NCBI GenBank assembly: GCA_044224215.1 | Contig: JBGAKX010000070.1 | Location: 1-23,762, forward strand | Source: DAOMFM01 sp035429825 | Lineage (GTDB): Bacteria > Acidobacteriota > Blastocatellia > UBA7656 > JADIYM01 | Direction of reading: 5' to 3' | Length of the DNA: 23,762 bases | Shown: one piece after another, positions 1 to 8,288 of the stretch | How positions within the stretch are numbered: position 1 is the first letter of the stretch | Layout: each line of letters starts with the position of its first letter | The notes under the pieces: generated by a model | What the model saw: only the letters and a program-made list of their open reading frames with translations | Database searches by the model: none | What the model was told of the DNA's origin: nothing | Made by a program: the position numbers and the translations under genes

Positions 1-180
1 GGCATCTGGGGCGGCGGCGACAGCGCAGGGGTGTACGGATTTGGCGGCGGCGTCGACGCGAAGGTCAGCAAGCACGTTGCAATACGCCTGATCCAGGCCG
101 ACTACCTCGCGACATCATTCCGATCGAACAACGCGCGCATCTCTGTCGGCATCGTCTTCCGGTTTGGCGAGAAGAAGTAG
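1..180 (+). CDS. C-terminal end of an outer-membrane beta-barrel protein (partial)
   Basis: The window opens inside this gene; 59 residues and a TAG stop are visible in frame 1. The residues alternate polar and hydrophobic and are rich in Gly, Asp and aromatics. The last strand, NARISVGIVFRFGEKK, looks like the closing beta-strand of a small outer-membrane beta-barrel (OmpA/OmpW-like or the 'outer membrane beta-barrel domain' class). The strand before it (HVAIRLIQADYLAT) fits the same pattern. The chain does not end in the aromatic residue common in porins but in a short charged tail. The 5' part lies outside the window, so the family cannot be fixed. The next gene starts 32 bp downstream on the same strand and could be co-transcribed. 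Confidence 0.7.
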   Translation, partial: GIWGGGDSAGVYGFGGGVDAKVSKHVAIRLIQADYLATSFRSNNARISVGIVFRFGEKK

Positions 181-212
181 AGCGCGGCGGCCCTGACGCG
201 CCGGGCGGGCGG

Positions 213-983
213 ATGACAGCTCAGCTACCTGAAGCCGGTCCCGCGGAGCCGGTGTCACCCCAGGTGGCGCCGGTGCGTGAGGAACGGTTCTTTCTCGAGG
301 GTCCGCAGACACGCAGCGGCGAGTTCCGCACGCTGCTGCGGATCATGCGCGAGTTTCTGCGCGGGTTTCGCGTGCTCCACTTCGTCGGACCGTGCGTCAC
401 TGTGTTCGGCTCGGCGAGGTTTCCGGCGGGCCACGAGTACTACGAGCTTGCGCGGCGTGTCGGGAGCGCGCTCGTCGAGATCGGGTTCACGGTGATGACC
501 GGCGGCGGGCCGGGCATCATGGAGGCGGCGAACCGCGGCGCACGCGAGGCGGGAGGCCGGTCGATCGGCTGCAACATCCGGCTGCCGATGGAGCAGGAGC
601 CGAATCCGTACCTGGACCGGGTGGTGACGTTCGACTACTTTTTTGTTCGCAAGGTGATGCTGGTCAAGTATTCGTACGCGTTCATCGTGATGCCCGGAGG
701 GGTCGGCACGATGGACGAGCTGTTCGAGTCGTTCACGCTGATCCAGACGCACAAGATCAAGCAGTTTCCCGTCGTGCTGATGGGGACCGCATACTGGAAG
801 GACCTGCTGGAGCTGCTCGAGAACATGGTGACAGCCAAGACGATCGACGAGGCGGACCTGCACTATCTGCTCGTGACCGATTCCGTCGACGAGGCAATGG
901 CCCACATTCGCAGGTACAGTGTCGAGACATTCGGGCTGCGGCGACGCAAGCCGAGACGATCGTGGATTCTGGGGGAGAACTGA
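213..983 (+). CDS. LOG-family Rossmann-fold protein (TIGR00730-like)
   Basis: 256 residues. The LOG/lysine-decarboxylase-like fold starts near residue 60 (GPCVTVFGSARF). It carries the two family signatures: GGGPGIMEAANRGA at about 98-110 and PGGVGTMDE at 161-169. In characterised members these form the nucleotide-binding and catalytic site of cytokinin riboside 5'-monophosphate phosphoribohydrolase, or of related AMP/nucleotide ribosyl hydrolases. The exact substrate here cannot be read from sequence. The first ~55 residues are an extra N-terminal segment. The ATG at 213 follows a G-rich stretch (GGGCGGGCGG); a start at the internal Met45 is the alternative. The stop is 5 bp before the DUF427 gene, so the two are probably translated together. 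Cytoplasmic. Confidence 0.85.
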   Translation: MTAQLPEAGPAEPVSPQVAPVREERFFLEGPQTRSGEFRTLLRIMREFLRGFRVLHFVGPCVTVFGSARFPAGHEYYELARRVGSALVEIGFTVMTGGGPGIMEAANRGAREAGGRSIGCNIRLPMEQEPNPYLDRVVTFDYFFVRKVMLVKYSYAFIVMPGGVGTMDELFESFTLIQTHKIKQFPVVLMGTAYWKDLLELLENMVTAKTIDEADLHYLLVTDSVDEAMAHIRRYSVETFGLRRRKPRRSWILGEN

Positions 984-988
984 GAGTT

Positions 989-1288
989 ATGCGACGAGCG
1001 ATACGCGACAAGGCGACGGGTGTGGAGCTGGCGGCAGCCGAGGAGCCGCAGGTGTTCGAGTTCGAGGGCAACCTGTACTTCGATCCGGACACGGTGAATT
1101 CCGAGGCGCTGGTGGTGACGACCGAGACGTACACGTGTCCGTACAAGGGGACGTGCTTCTGGGTGGACGTGAAGGACGGGGCGCGCGGAGTCGCGTGGGT
1201 GTACGACAACCCGAAGTCGGGGTACGAGAACATCAAGGGCCGGTACGGGTTCTACAAGGGCAACCGGCCAAAGACGGAAGAGGTGTGA
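989..1288 (+). CDS. DUF427 domain protein
   Basis: 99 residues from the ATG at 989. That start lies just after the LOG gene stop (981-983), with GAGAG immediately upstream, so the genes look coupled. The core carries the DUF427 pattern: TYTCPYKGTCFWVDV, then AWVYDNPKSGYENIKGRYGFY. This is a small all-beta cytoplasmic domain of unknown biochemical function, found widely as a single-domain protein. The length is normal for the family. Earlier in-frame start codons would run through the LOG gene and are rejected. Nothing in the sequence suggests a particular substrate; the only functional hint is the pairing with a LOG-family nucleotide hydrolase. Confidence 0.85.
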   Translation: MRRAIRDKATGVELAAAEEPQVFEFEGNLYFDPDTVNSEALVVTTETYTCPYKGTCFWVDVKDGARGVAWVYDNPKSGYENIKGRYGFYKGNRPKTEEV

Positions 1289-1376
1289 CGCAGAGCCGAT
1301 CCCGTCAGGGATCGGTGTAACCGTTCGGTTTGCGCTTCGAGAGGATCCCCCGATCGCTTACGCGATCGGCTCTGCG
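1289..1376. repeat. Double-hairpin inverted repeat between convergent genes; likely bidirectional terminator
   Basis: Outer arms CGCAGAGCCGATC (1289-1301) and GATCGGCTCTGCG (1364-1376) are perfect 13-bp inverted repeats. Each arm also begins or ends its own perfect 8-bp hairpin: CCGATCCC-GTCA-GGGATCGG (1296-1315) and CCGATCGC-TTAC-GCGATCGG (1350-1369). The element starts at the DUF427 stop and faces the end of the RND pump gene (1404). It fits a REP-like or bidirectional transcription-stop element. There is no long T tract on either strand. Confidence 0.6.
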
Positions 1377-1403
1377 GCGGGCCGACCGGTTCAGGGTCAC
1401 TGC

Positions 1404-4400
1404 TCACCCCTCCGCGTCGCGCTCGCGCGGCACGTGCGTCCGCCGCGGCCGCCGCGTCAGCGCGCGGATCCACGCGACGTTCGACAGATCGTCGAACAGC
1501 GAGTACACCACCGGCGTCACGAGCAGCGTCAGCAGCAGCGACAGCGTCTGTCCGGCGATGACGACCGTGGCCACCGAGCGCCGCTCCTCGGCGCCAGGTC
1601 CCGTCCCGAGAGCGAGGGGCAGCATTCCCCCGACCAGCGCCAGCGTCGTCATCAGGATCGGGCGCAGCCGGTCGCGGCTCCCCTGGATGATCGCGTCGTA
1701 TCTGTCGATTCCCTTCGCGCGAAGGTTGTTCGTGTGATCGATCTGCAGGATCGCGTTCTTCTTGACCACGCCAAACAAAACCAGAATGCCGAGTGCCGAG
1801 TACAGGTTCATCGTGTCGCCGAGCATCCACTGGCCGAACATCGCAAATGGGATCGAAAGCGGCAGCGAGAGCAGGATCGTTACCGGATGGACGAGGCTGT
1901 TGAACTGTGACGCCAGGATCATGTACATAAACGCGATCGACAGCATGAAGGCCAGAAGAAACTCGGTGAAGGTGCGCTCGAGCTCCCTTCCCTTGCCCGT
2001 TACGGCATAGGAATAGGCGTCGGGCATCTGCAGATCCGTCGCAGCCTTTTTGAGCGCCTCGAGCCGGTCTGCGAGTGCGTAGCCAGGCGCGACCGAGGCG
2101 CGCAGCGAAACCTGGCGCTGGCGATCGAGCCGGTCGATACGTGACGGCGCGGTTGAAGGTTCGAACGAGACGAGGCTGTCGAGGCGCACGAGACCGCCTT
2201 TCGACGACGGAACCGTCAACCGCCCGATCGTCTGCTGGTCGTTTCGATTCCCCGCGGCGAGCCTCAACTGGACATCGTAGTCCTCGTTTACCGATTCGTC
2301 ACGGAACCGTGTTACCTGATCGTCTCCGCCGACCATGAGCCTGAGCGCGGTGGCAATGTCGGAGGTCCGGACGCCGAGGTCGCCGGCAAGTTCGCGGTCG
2401 ATCCGCACCCGCAATTCCGGTTTGTCGAGCTTGAGCGTTGTGTCGGCGTCGACGATGCCGGGAATCTCGGGCTCGCCGCCCGGCGGGCCGTTGACCTTGA
2501 GCCGGAGCGCGTCGGCGTACTGCGCGAGCTGCTCAAGCTCGGGCCCGCGCAGGACAAAGTCGATGTCGAACCGCGCACCGCCAAAGTTGAACTGCGAAGT
2601 ACTTCGCGCCGAAATGCGCAGGTGCGTGTACTTGCGCATGCGCTTGCGAACCTCGGTGATCACATCCCGCTGCGAGTAGTTCCCGCGAAATACGTCCAGT
2701 GGACGGCCCGCGAGGATCGAGTTCCAAAGCTTCGTGAACGACAAGGTACGTTCCTCGAACGGCGCAATGCGAACGTACGCGTTTCCCTGATTCACTCCGC
2801 CGAGAAATCCGCCGCCAGCCGAGGCGAGCACGGTCGAGACGCCGGGTGTACTTCGCAGTTCGGACTCAACAGCCAACATGGCCTCGTTCATCGACGTGAG
2901 ACTCGTGCCCTCGGGTGCGCTAATGTTGACTTCGAACTCGCCTTCGTCGACGTTCGAGGGCGTGTACTCCTGCTTCACCGCGCCATAGAGCGGAATACTC
3001 GAGAGCATGACGCCGATCGCAATGGCCACGATGACGGTTCGATGGGCCATGGACCATCGCAGCATCCACACATAGAACCGGTCGATCCACGAATAGAAGC
3101 CGCTTCGCGACCCGTGTCCTTCGAGCATGCGCTCCGTGGCGGCGTTCGAGAACATCCGGGACGACATCATCGGCGTCAGCGTGAAGGAGACGAGCAGCGA
3201 GACCATGACGGCGACGGCCGCCGTGATGCCGAACTGGTAAAGAAACCTGCCCGAGATCGAGGACATGAACGAGACGGGCACGAAGATGACCACGAGCGAC
3301 AGCGTTGTTGCAAGGACCGCCATGCCAATGTCCTTTGTCGCCTCGCGCGCGGCCTCCATCGGCTTCATGCGCTTCTCTTCGACGAACCGGAAGATGTTCT
3401 CGAGCACCACGATGGCATCATCGATAACGATGCCTACCATCAGCACGAGGGCAAGCATCGTGACACTGTTGAGCGTGAAGTCGAGAGCACGCATGACACC
3501 GAACGTCGAGATAACCGACGTCGGAATGGCCACCGCGGCAATAACCGTCGACCGCCACGACCTCATGAAAAGCAGCACAACGAGGCTTGCCAGGATCGAG
3601 CCGAGAATCAGGTGCGTGTTGATCTCGTGCAGCGCGTTCTTGATGTAGCGTGACTGGTCCTGAATGACCTCGAGCCGAACGTCTGGCGGAACCTGCGTTC
3701 GTGCGCGGTCGAGCGCCTCCTTGACCCCGTCGATGACGGCAACCGTGTTCGTCCCGGTTTGGCGGCGCACCTCGAGCGTCACCGTCGGGATGCCGTCCAG
3801 ACGCGCGAGCGAGCGTTGTTCCTTAGTGCCATCCTCGGCGTAGCCGATGTCTCGCACGCGCACCGGAACGCCATCGATCGTCGCGACGACGAGGTCCGAG
3901 AAGGCCTTTGGATCAATCACGCGTCCCATCGTGCGAATTGGAAACTCGCGAGTCCCGGCGTCGACGTTGCCGCCGGGAACGTCGGCGTTCTGGGCCCTGA
4001 GTGCGTCGCGAACCTGCGTTACCGACAGGTTGTATGACTCGAGCTTGGCGGGATCGATCCAGACGTTGATTGCGCGCTCGAGCCCGCCGACGATGTTGAT
4101 CTCACCGACCCCGGGAGCCCGCTCGAGGAGAACCTTCACCCGTTTGTCGGCGATTTCGGTCAGCTCGCGTATGGACCGGTCGGCCGAGAGCGCGATCGTC
4201 ATGACAGGCTGCGAGTCATTGTCGAACTTCGACACCACGGGTGGCAGTGTGTCTTCGGGCAAGTCGCGGACGACGGAGGCCACGCGGTCCCGAATGTCCT
4301 GCGCGGCCGTGTCGACGTTGCGGTCCAGGTTGAAGGTCGCGATGATGAACGAGTTTCCCTGCCCCGATATCGAGCGCAGCTCCGAGATGCCGTCCACGGT

Positions 4401-4619
4401 GTTGACCGCTTCTTCGACAGGCTGCGAGACGAGCGATTCGGTCTCTTCCGGGGACGCGCCCGGCAACGACGTGCGAACGGCGATGGTAGGAAGGTCGACT
4501 GATGGAAACCGGTCAACTCCCAGCTTGAAGTATGACGACCCGCCGACGACGACCATCCCGAGGATGAGCATTGCGGCGAAGACCGGCCGTCGGATACAGA
4601 TTTCGGCGAGCTTCTGCAC
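1404..4619 (-). CDS. RND efflux pump inner-membrane permease (AcrB/MexB/HAE1-type)
   Basis: 1071 residues, full length for the family. TM1 is residues 12-30, right after the typical RRPVFAAML start. Periplasmic porter domains follow, then TM2-6 from about 335. The proton-relay Asp pair is in GIVIDDAIVV (D400, D401) and the matching TM10 Lys is in VVKKNAIL. The protein works as a trimer in the inner membrane and exports drugs, lipophiles or similar compounds using proton-motive force. Translation starts at GTG 4619 with AGGAG six bases upstream. That Shine-Dalgarno overlaps the TAG stop of the adaptor gene nine bases away, so the pair is translationally coupled. No TolC-like outer-membrane gene is in the window. 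The substrate cannot be predicted. Confidence 0.95.
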   Translation of the reverse strand: MQKLAEICIRRPVFAAMLILGMVVVGGSSYFKLGVDRFPSVDLPTIAVRTSLPGASPEETESLVSQPVEEAVNTVDGISELRSISGQGNSFIIATFNLDRNVDTAAQDIRDRVASVVRDLPEDTLPPVVSKFDNDSQPVMTIALSADRSIRELTEIADKRVKVLLERAPGVGEINIVGGLERAINVWIDPAKLESYNLSVTQVRDALRAQNADVPGGNVDAGTREFPIRTMGRVIDPKAFSDLVVATIDGVPVRVRDIGYAEDGTKEQRSLARLDGIPTVTLEVRRQTGTNTVAVIDGVKEALDRARTQVPPDVRLEVIQDQSRYIKNALHEINTHLILGSILASLVVLLFMRSWRSTVIAAVAIPTSVISTFGVMRALDFTLNSVTMLALVLMVGIVIDDAIVVLENIFRFVEEKRMKPMEAAREATKDIGMAVLATTLSLVVIFVPVSFMSSISGRFLYQFGITAAVAVMVSLLVSFTLTPMMSSRMFSNAATERMLEGHGSRSGFYSWIDRFYVWMLRWSMAHRTVIVAIAIGVMLSSIPLYGAVKQEYTPSNVDEGEFEVNISAPEGTSLTSMNEAMLAVESELRSTPGVSTVLASAGGGFLGGVNQGNAYVRIAPFEERTLSFTKLWNSILAGRPLDVFRGNYSQRDVITEVRKRMRKYTHLRISARSTSQFNFGGARFDIDFVLRGPELEQLAQYADALRLKVNGPPGGEPEIPGIVDADTTLKLDKPELRVRIDRELAGDLGVRTSDIATALRLMVGGDDQVTRFRDESVNEDYDVQLRLAAGNRNDQQTIGRLTVPSSKGGLVRLDSLVSFEPSTAPSRIDRLDRQRQVSLRASVAPGYALADRLEALKKAATDLQMPDAYSYAVTGKGRELERTFTEFLLAFMLSIAFMYMILASQFNSLVHPVTILLSLPLSIPFAMFGQWMLGDTMNLYSALGILVLFGVVKKNAILQIDHTNNLRAKGIDRYDAIIQGSRDRLRPILMTTLALVGGMLPLALGTGPGAEERRSVATVVIAGQTLSLLLTLLVTPVVYSLFDDLSNVAWIRALTRRPRRTHVPRERDAEG

Positions 4620-4628
4620 CGTGCGCTC

Positions 4629-5840
4629 CTAGCGGACGACGACGGGTTGGCCGGCGGTGAGGTTACCCGGATCCACGATGACCTCCTCCCCCGCCTTCAG
4701 TCCGCTCGTGACCTCGATACGGTCGGCTTCCGACCGGCCGGTCGTGACGTTTCGCTCGGCGACCTTTCCCTCCTGGACGACGAGCACTTTCTGGATTCCC
4801 GCAAACGTGACGATCGCCGACGTCGGCACGGTGACCGCCGACGCGGTGCGCTGCGTGGCGATCTCCGCTCGGGCGTAGCCGCCCGGACGCAGACGGCCCG
4901 CAGTGTTGTCCACCTCGATCTCGAACATCAGCACGCGGTTCTGCTGGTTGACGACCGGGCTGACACGCATCACGCGTCCAGGCGACGGTTCCGTCTGGCC
5001 CTCGGCCGTCACGACGACGGACTGGCCGGTGCGAATGTCTTCGGCCTCGCGTTCTGGGATCTCGGCGCGCAGCCGCAACGGATGCAGCCGCACGAGCGTC
5101 GCGACCTTTGAGCCGGCCGCGAGGTACTCTCCCGGCGTCGCCACGCGCTCCGAGACCGCGCCATCGAACGGCGCACGAAGCGTCGTGTCGGAGAGCTGTT
5201 GTCGTGCGATCTCAAGCTCGGACCGGCGTTGCAGGAGCACGCCCTGCCGGTTGCGAACCTCTTCGAGCGCGTCCTGGAAGCGCGCGTCCGCAACCCGATA
5301 CGCCGATTCGTACGCGTCGAGGTCCGCCTTCGAGATGACGCCGCTCGCGGCGAGTTTCTCGCCCCGTGCGCGATTCTTGGACGCCTCGTCGAGCACTGCG
5401 CGCGCCTGCCGGACCGTGCCTGTCGTCTCGGGATCAACCGTGTCGCTCGTTCCCGCGGGATCGAGCCCAAGCCGCACGCGCGCCTGCTGCAACGCGGCTT
5501 CAGCCTGGCGGACGCGCAACTCAAAGTCGGTCGTGTCGAGTCGCCCGATCTCGTCACCCTTCTTCACGACGGAACCTAGGTCGATCCGGATCGACGCGAG
5601 CCGGCCCGCCACCTTGAACGCGAGGGCCGACTCCTCGTCGGCGGCGAGCGTTCCGTTTCCGACGACGTTCTCGGTCAGCTGGCGCTCTTCGGCTGCAACG
5701 AGCTGCACCGGGCGCGGTTCTCCGGCGCCCGGTCCCGACCCGGTCGCCGAGGTCGCGCTGCTGGTCTTGCAGCCGGTAAGCGGCGCCAGAAACAGGAGCG
5801 AGACAAGGCAGAGGTTGAGGATTCCCCGGTTCCGGGCCAA
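4629..5840 (-). CDS. RND efflux periplasmic adaptor (membrane-fusion lipoprotein)
   Basis: 403 residues from a TTG start at 5840, chosen because it gives a clean lipoprotein signal peptide: MARNRG, a hydrophobic core, and lipobox LTGC with Cys24. GGAA lies about nine bases upstream. A GTG at 5873 (414 residues) is the alternative. An ATG further upstream would overlap the preceding gene. After the lipidated Cys come the beta-barrel/lipoyl half (VVGNGTLAADEESALAFKV), an alpha-hairpin rich in Ala/Glu/Arg (about residues 110-210), the returning lipoyl half (TTLRAPFDGAVSERVATPGEY) and a membrane-proximal domain. It links the pump at 1404-4619 to an outer-membrane channel. It follows the RHH gene by about 130 bp and may have its own promoter in that gap. 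Confidence 0.93.
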   Translation of the reverse strand: MARNRGILNLCLVSLLFLAPLTGCKTSSATSATGSGPGAGEPRPVQLVAAEERQLTENVVGNGTLAADEESALAFKVAGRLASIRIDLGSVVKKGDEIGRLDTTDFELRVRQAEAALQQARVRLGLDPAGTSDTVDPETTGTVRQARAVLDEASKNRARGEKLAASGVISKADLDAYESAYRVADARFQDALEEVRNRQGVLLQRRSELEIARQQLSDTTLRAPFDGAVSERVATPGEYLAAGSKVATLVRLHPLRLRAEIPEREAEDIRTGQSVVVTAEGQTEPSPGRVMRVSPVVNQQNRVLMFEIEVDNTAGRLRPGGYARAEIATQRTASAVTVPTSAIVTFAGIQKVLVVQEGKVAERNVTTGRSEADRIEVTSGLKAGEEVIVDPGNLTAGQPVVVR

Positions 5841-5971
5841 TTGTGCTTTTCCAAATTCCCCCAATTGTTTCACATCCCTGGTCTGTTCGATACGGGCCGC
5901 GGAGCCAAAAGATTCAACGAGATATAGGGATCGTAAAAACTGGGCGCGCACAACGTGGAACCTCAGCGCCA

Positions 5972-7489
5972 TCATTCGTCGCTGGATTCTGCGTCGAGCG
6001 CCGTGTCGACAATCGTCGCCGCGTCGGCAAGCCCCTGCTCGGCAGCCCACGCCAGGAGCGCCGATTCGAGCTCGGGGGCGCCTACCGATGGCGTGTCCTG
6101 TCGGATCTGGCGGATGACCGCGCGCGCGAGCAGAATCGTCTCCTCGACGGGACGCTGCGGGATCTCGGGCACCGGGGCCGGGCGCTTGACGGGTGCGGCT
6201 GGCGCGGACCGTGCCGCGACCTCGAGGATTGCGCCGAGACAGTACCGGAACGACTTGACCGGCGCGGGGGCACGTTCGACCGACAGGCGGATGCCTTCGC
6301 GGATGACGTCGACGTGCAGGTGACGGACCTCGGCGAATGCCGCCCTGTCCCTGGCGTTCACCCGGTTGCCCGTCATCTGCTGGTAGATGATGATTCTGTC
6401 ATCATCTTCGTCATCATGATCATGTGGCTTTTCGGGCACCCACAGGTCCTGGTGCCCGGTTTGTGGGTGCCCGGTTTGAAGCTGACTGGGTGCCCGGTTT
6501 TGTGCACGATCGTCGGCGATCAGCCTGCGAATGGCGATTTCAGCCGCATCCTGCTTGGAGAGACCGTTTCGCTGGCAGAACTTCTCGAGCTCCTGGGCGA
6601 GATCACCCGGGAACCTGAGGTTGAGCCTGGTCTTGAACTTTCGCGAGGGCCAGAAGGGGCTCTCGCGCGGTTCCGCATCGGACGTCGTGTAGCGCGGCTG
6701 CGCCGGCGCGTTAGACGCACTTTGGGTGCCCGGTTTGCGGGTGCCCGGGTGCCCGGTTTGTTTTGAATCGGACACCCGCAAACTGGGTGACTGGGTGCCC
6801 GCACGTGGGTGCCCGGGTGCCCGGAGTTTGGGTGACTGGGTGTCCGATTCCTGGGTGCCCGGAATGACGGATTCTTGGTGCCCGATTTGTGGGTGCCCGG
6901 AATTTGGGTGCTCATTTTGCGGGTGCCCGATATTCGGGTGTCCAACTTGTGGGTGCCCGGATTGTGGGTGCTCGATAGTCGGGTGCCCGATTTGCGGGTG
7001 CCCGGAGTCTGGGTGCCCGGTTTGAGAATCCGAAGCGGTCGAGTCGGTCAGGCGTGGAACTGACCGGGCGGGCGGCGGGGCATTCCCGGTCGGCGCCACT
7101 GTGGCCGGAGCGGGCGGCGGGGCATTCCCGGTCGGCTGTCCAACTGTGGCCGGAGCGGGCGGCGGGGCATCCACGGACGGCTGTGCAACTGCGGCCGGAG
7201 CCGGCGTCGACGCATCCACAGTCGGCTCTGAAACGGGAACTGAGGGCTTCGCGAGATGACCGCTTGGCTCTGCGGCTGGAACAGGCGTCGTCGGCTGAGC
7301 GACCTCGGCCGGCGGGGGGCCGGGAACCGTCGGCGAAACCGGTTCGACGGTTTCAACCGGCGCCGGTGTGGGGGAAGGCGGTGCGACGTGCGGCGCCTGC
7401 TGCGCCGCCTGTTGCGCGAGATCGCGCTCGCGCTGGATGCGCTTCAGGTCGGCGTAACTCCCCCACGCTGGCTTTTGCGGTTCAGCCAT
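5972..7489 (-). CDS. Low-complexity protein with pentapeptide GHP repeats, RHH domain and DnaD-like domain
   Basis: 505 residues; no named family was recognised. Seen in order: a short N-terminal motif (AWGSYADLKRIQRERD); a Pro/Ala/Val-rich linker with three 14-15 residue repeats (PAPATVGQPTGNAPP type, about 96-140); ten perfect-period pentapeptides of type [QDNT]-[STIVN]-[GE]-H-P (about 155-204); scattered GHP/GTQ/RAP variants to about 255; a ribbon-helix-helix-like segment (LNLRFPGDLAQELEKF then SKQDAAEIAIRRL, about 283-322); two more GHP units; an acidic run (HDHDDEDDD); and a C-terminal helical domain (about 362-430, IIIYQQMTGNRV ... VKSFRYCLGAILEVA) that resembles the DnaD/DnaB_2 replication domain. 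The start follows the ATPase stop by 10 bp, so this is a two-gene unit. A DNA-binding partner of the ATPase in replication, partition or a remnant mobile element is inferred, not shown. Confidence 0.7.
   Translation of the reverse strand: MAEPQKPAWGSYADLKRIQRERDLAQQAAQQAPHVAPPSPTPAPVETVEPVSPTVPGPPPAEVAQPTTPVPAAEPSGHLAKPSVPVSEPTVDASTPAPAAVAQPSVDAPPPAPATVGQPTGNAPPPAPATVAPTGNAPPPARSVPRLTDSTASDSQTGHPDSGHPQIGHPTIEHPQSGHPQVGHPNIGHPQNEHPNSGHPQIGHQESVIPGTQESDTQSPKLRAPGHPRAGTQSPSLRVSDSKQTGHPGTRKPGTQSASNAPAQPRYTTSDAEPRESPFWPSRKFKTRLNLRFPGDLAQELEKFCQRNGLSKQDAAEIAIRRLIADDRAQNRAPSQLQTGHPQTGHQDLWVPEKPHDHDDEDDDRIIIYQQMTGNRVNARDRAAFAEVRHLHVDVIREGIRLSVERAPAPVKSFRYCLGAILEVAARSAPAAPVKRPAPVPEIPQRPVEETILLARAVIRQIRQDTPSVGAPELESALLAWAAEQGLADAATIVDTALDAESSDE
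6439..7026 (-). repeat. 15-bp in-gene tandem repeat array, core GGGTGCCC/GGGCACCC
   Basis: On the + strand the core GGTGCC (or a near match) starts at 6877 and recurs every 15 bases at 6892, 6907, 6922, 6937, 6952, 6967, 6982, 6997 and 7012: ten units in perfect register, each encoding one GHP-type pentapeptide on the minus strand. Irregularly spaced copies of GGGTGCCCGG extend down to about 6440, past the RHH-coding segment. Outside the regular array the same core is read in the other two frames (giving RAP and PGT/GTQ). The core is nearly self-complementary. It could be a slippage product or a cluster of protein-binding sites. Confidence 0.85.
7070..7201 (-). repeat. Three tandem 42-45 bp coding repeats (PAPATV...NAPP units)
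   Basis: Units begin at 7070 (42 bp), 7112 (45 bp) and 7157 (45 bp), each starting GGGCGGCGGGGCAT on the + strand, with a degenerate fourth from 7202. They encode the repeated Pro/Ala/Thr-rich linker of the RHH/DnaD-like protein. The first two units are almost identical, suggesting recent duplication. Confidence 0.8.
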
Positions 7490-7499
7490 CCACGATCAC

Positions 7500-8288
7500 C
7501 TATGCCATCGCCAACTCGGCCGCCGCGGCTTGAATCGCCTCGGGGGGCACGCTCTCGACGCCCCGCAGCCGCGCCATGTCCCAAGCGATGCTGCAGATCT
7601 TCAACGCTTCGCGCGGCACGCCGCCCGACGCTTCATAGATCGCCTGGACCGCATCGGCGCCAAACGGATTGTGCGTCCCAAACCGACTGCACCGAAACTC
7701 GATCATGCCCGCCGTCTCGTCGAGCGTCAGCGGCGCCAGCAGCGACGGCGCGAAGATGCGCGACCGGATCGCCTTCTTGCTCGCATCCTTCAGCTTGTCG
7801 CGGAGCTCGAGCTGCGCGGCGAGAATGATCTGGACCAGCTTGGCGTTGTCGGTCTCGAAGTTCAGAAGCACTCGCACGACCTCGAGCATCTTGCCCGTCA
7901 GCCGCTGCGCTTCGTCGATCAGCACGACCGCGTTCTTTCCCTCTGCATACAGATTGATCAGGAACGCGCGGAGCTCACCCTCCTGGTCGAGCATCGACCG
8001 CCGCGGCGCGAGCCCCATGTCCAGGCACAGCGATTTCACGAGCGCAAAGTCGGTCGCGAAGTTCGGAGAGGGAATCATCACCGTCACGACGTCGTCCCGC
8101 TCGGCGTACTCGTTGTAAACCGTTCTGAGGATCGTGCTCTTGCCGACACCGACGTCACCGAGGATGCACGACAGCCCCTGTCGGTAGTCGATCGTATAGC
8201 GGCACTTGTGGAGCGTAGCGTCCAAATTCGGCGTCAAATAGAGATACGCCGGATCGGGCGACAGTGAAAACGGTGTCACGAATGTCAT
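7500..8288 (-). CDS. ExeA/GspA-like AAA ATPase (TnsC/MuB-type fold)
   Basis: 262 residues from the ATG at 8288 (MTFVTPFSLSPDPAYLYLTP). Walker A is GDVGVGKS at 44-51 and Walker B is VVLIDEAQ at 121-128. A sensor-1-like segment follows (LVQIILAAQLELRDKL), then an arginine-rich segment and a C-terminal lid (SGGVPREALKIC). This is the soluble ATPase core seen in ExeA and in transposition or primosome ATPases (TnsC, MuB, DnaC relatives). The periplasmic peptidoglycan-binding part of ExeA is absent, as is any membrane segment, so a type II secretion role is unlikely. It is the first gene of a tight pair with the RHH/DnaD-like protein (10 bp gap). No transposase, TniQ or helicase gene is adjacent. 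An earlier ATG at 8324 has no better ribosome site. Confidence 0.88.
   Translation of the reverse strand: MTFVTPFSLSPDPAYLYLTPNLDATLHKCRYTIDYRQGLSCILGDVGVGKSTILRTVYNEYAERDDVVTVMIPSPNFATDFALVKSLCLDMGLAPRRSMLDQEGELRAFLINLYAEGKNAVVLIDEAQRLTGKMLEVVRVLLNFETDNAKLVQIILAAQLELRDKLKDASKKAIRSRIFAPSLLAPLTLDETAGMIEFRCSRFGTHNPFGADAVQAIYEASGGVPREALKICSIAWDMARLRGVESVPPEAIQAAAAELAMA

Noticed and set aside
392..988. Open frame upstream of the DUF427 start
   Set aside because: It runs out of frame through the LOG gene; residues are Arg/Gly-rich without any fold, as expected of a GC-rich shadow frame.
2622..3653. 343-codon open frame opposite the RND pump
   Set aside because: His/Arg/Asp-rich antisense shadow with no recognisable domain.
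5841..6050. N-terminal extension of the RND adaptor beyond its signal peptide
   Set aside because: It would overlap the previous gene and bury the lipoprotein signal in the middle of the protein.
6877..7026. Regular repeat array resembling a CRISPR
   Set aside because: The period is 15 bp with no spacers, and the units encode in-frame pentapeptides of a long ORF.
7500..8288. Assigning the ATPase to type II secretion (ExeA)
   Set aside because: No transmembrane or peptidoglycan-binding part and no secretion genes nearby; only the ATPase fold is shared.
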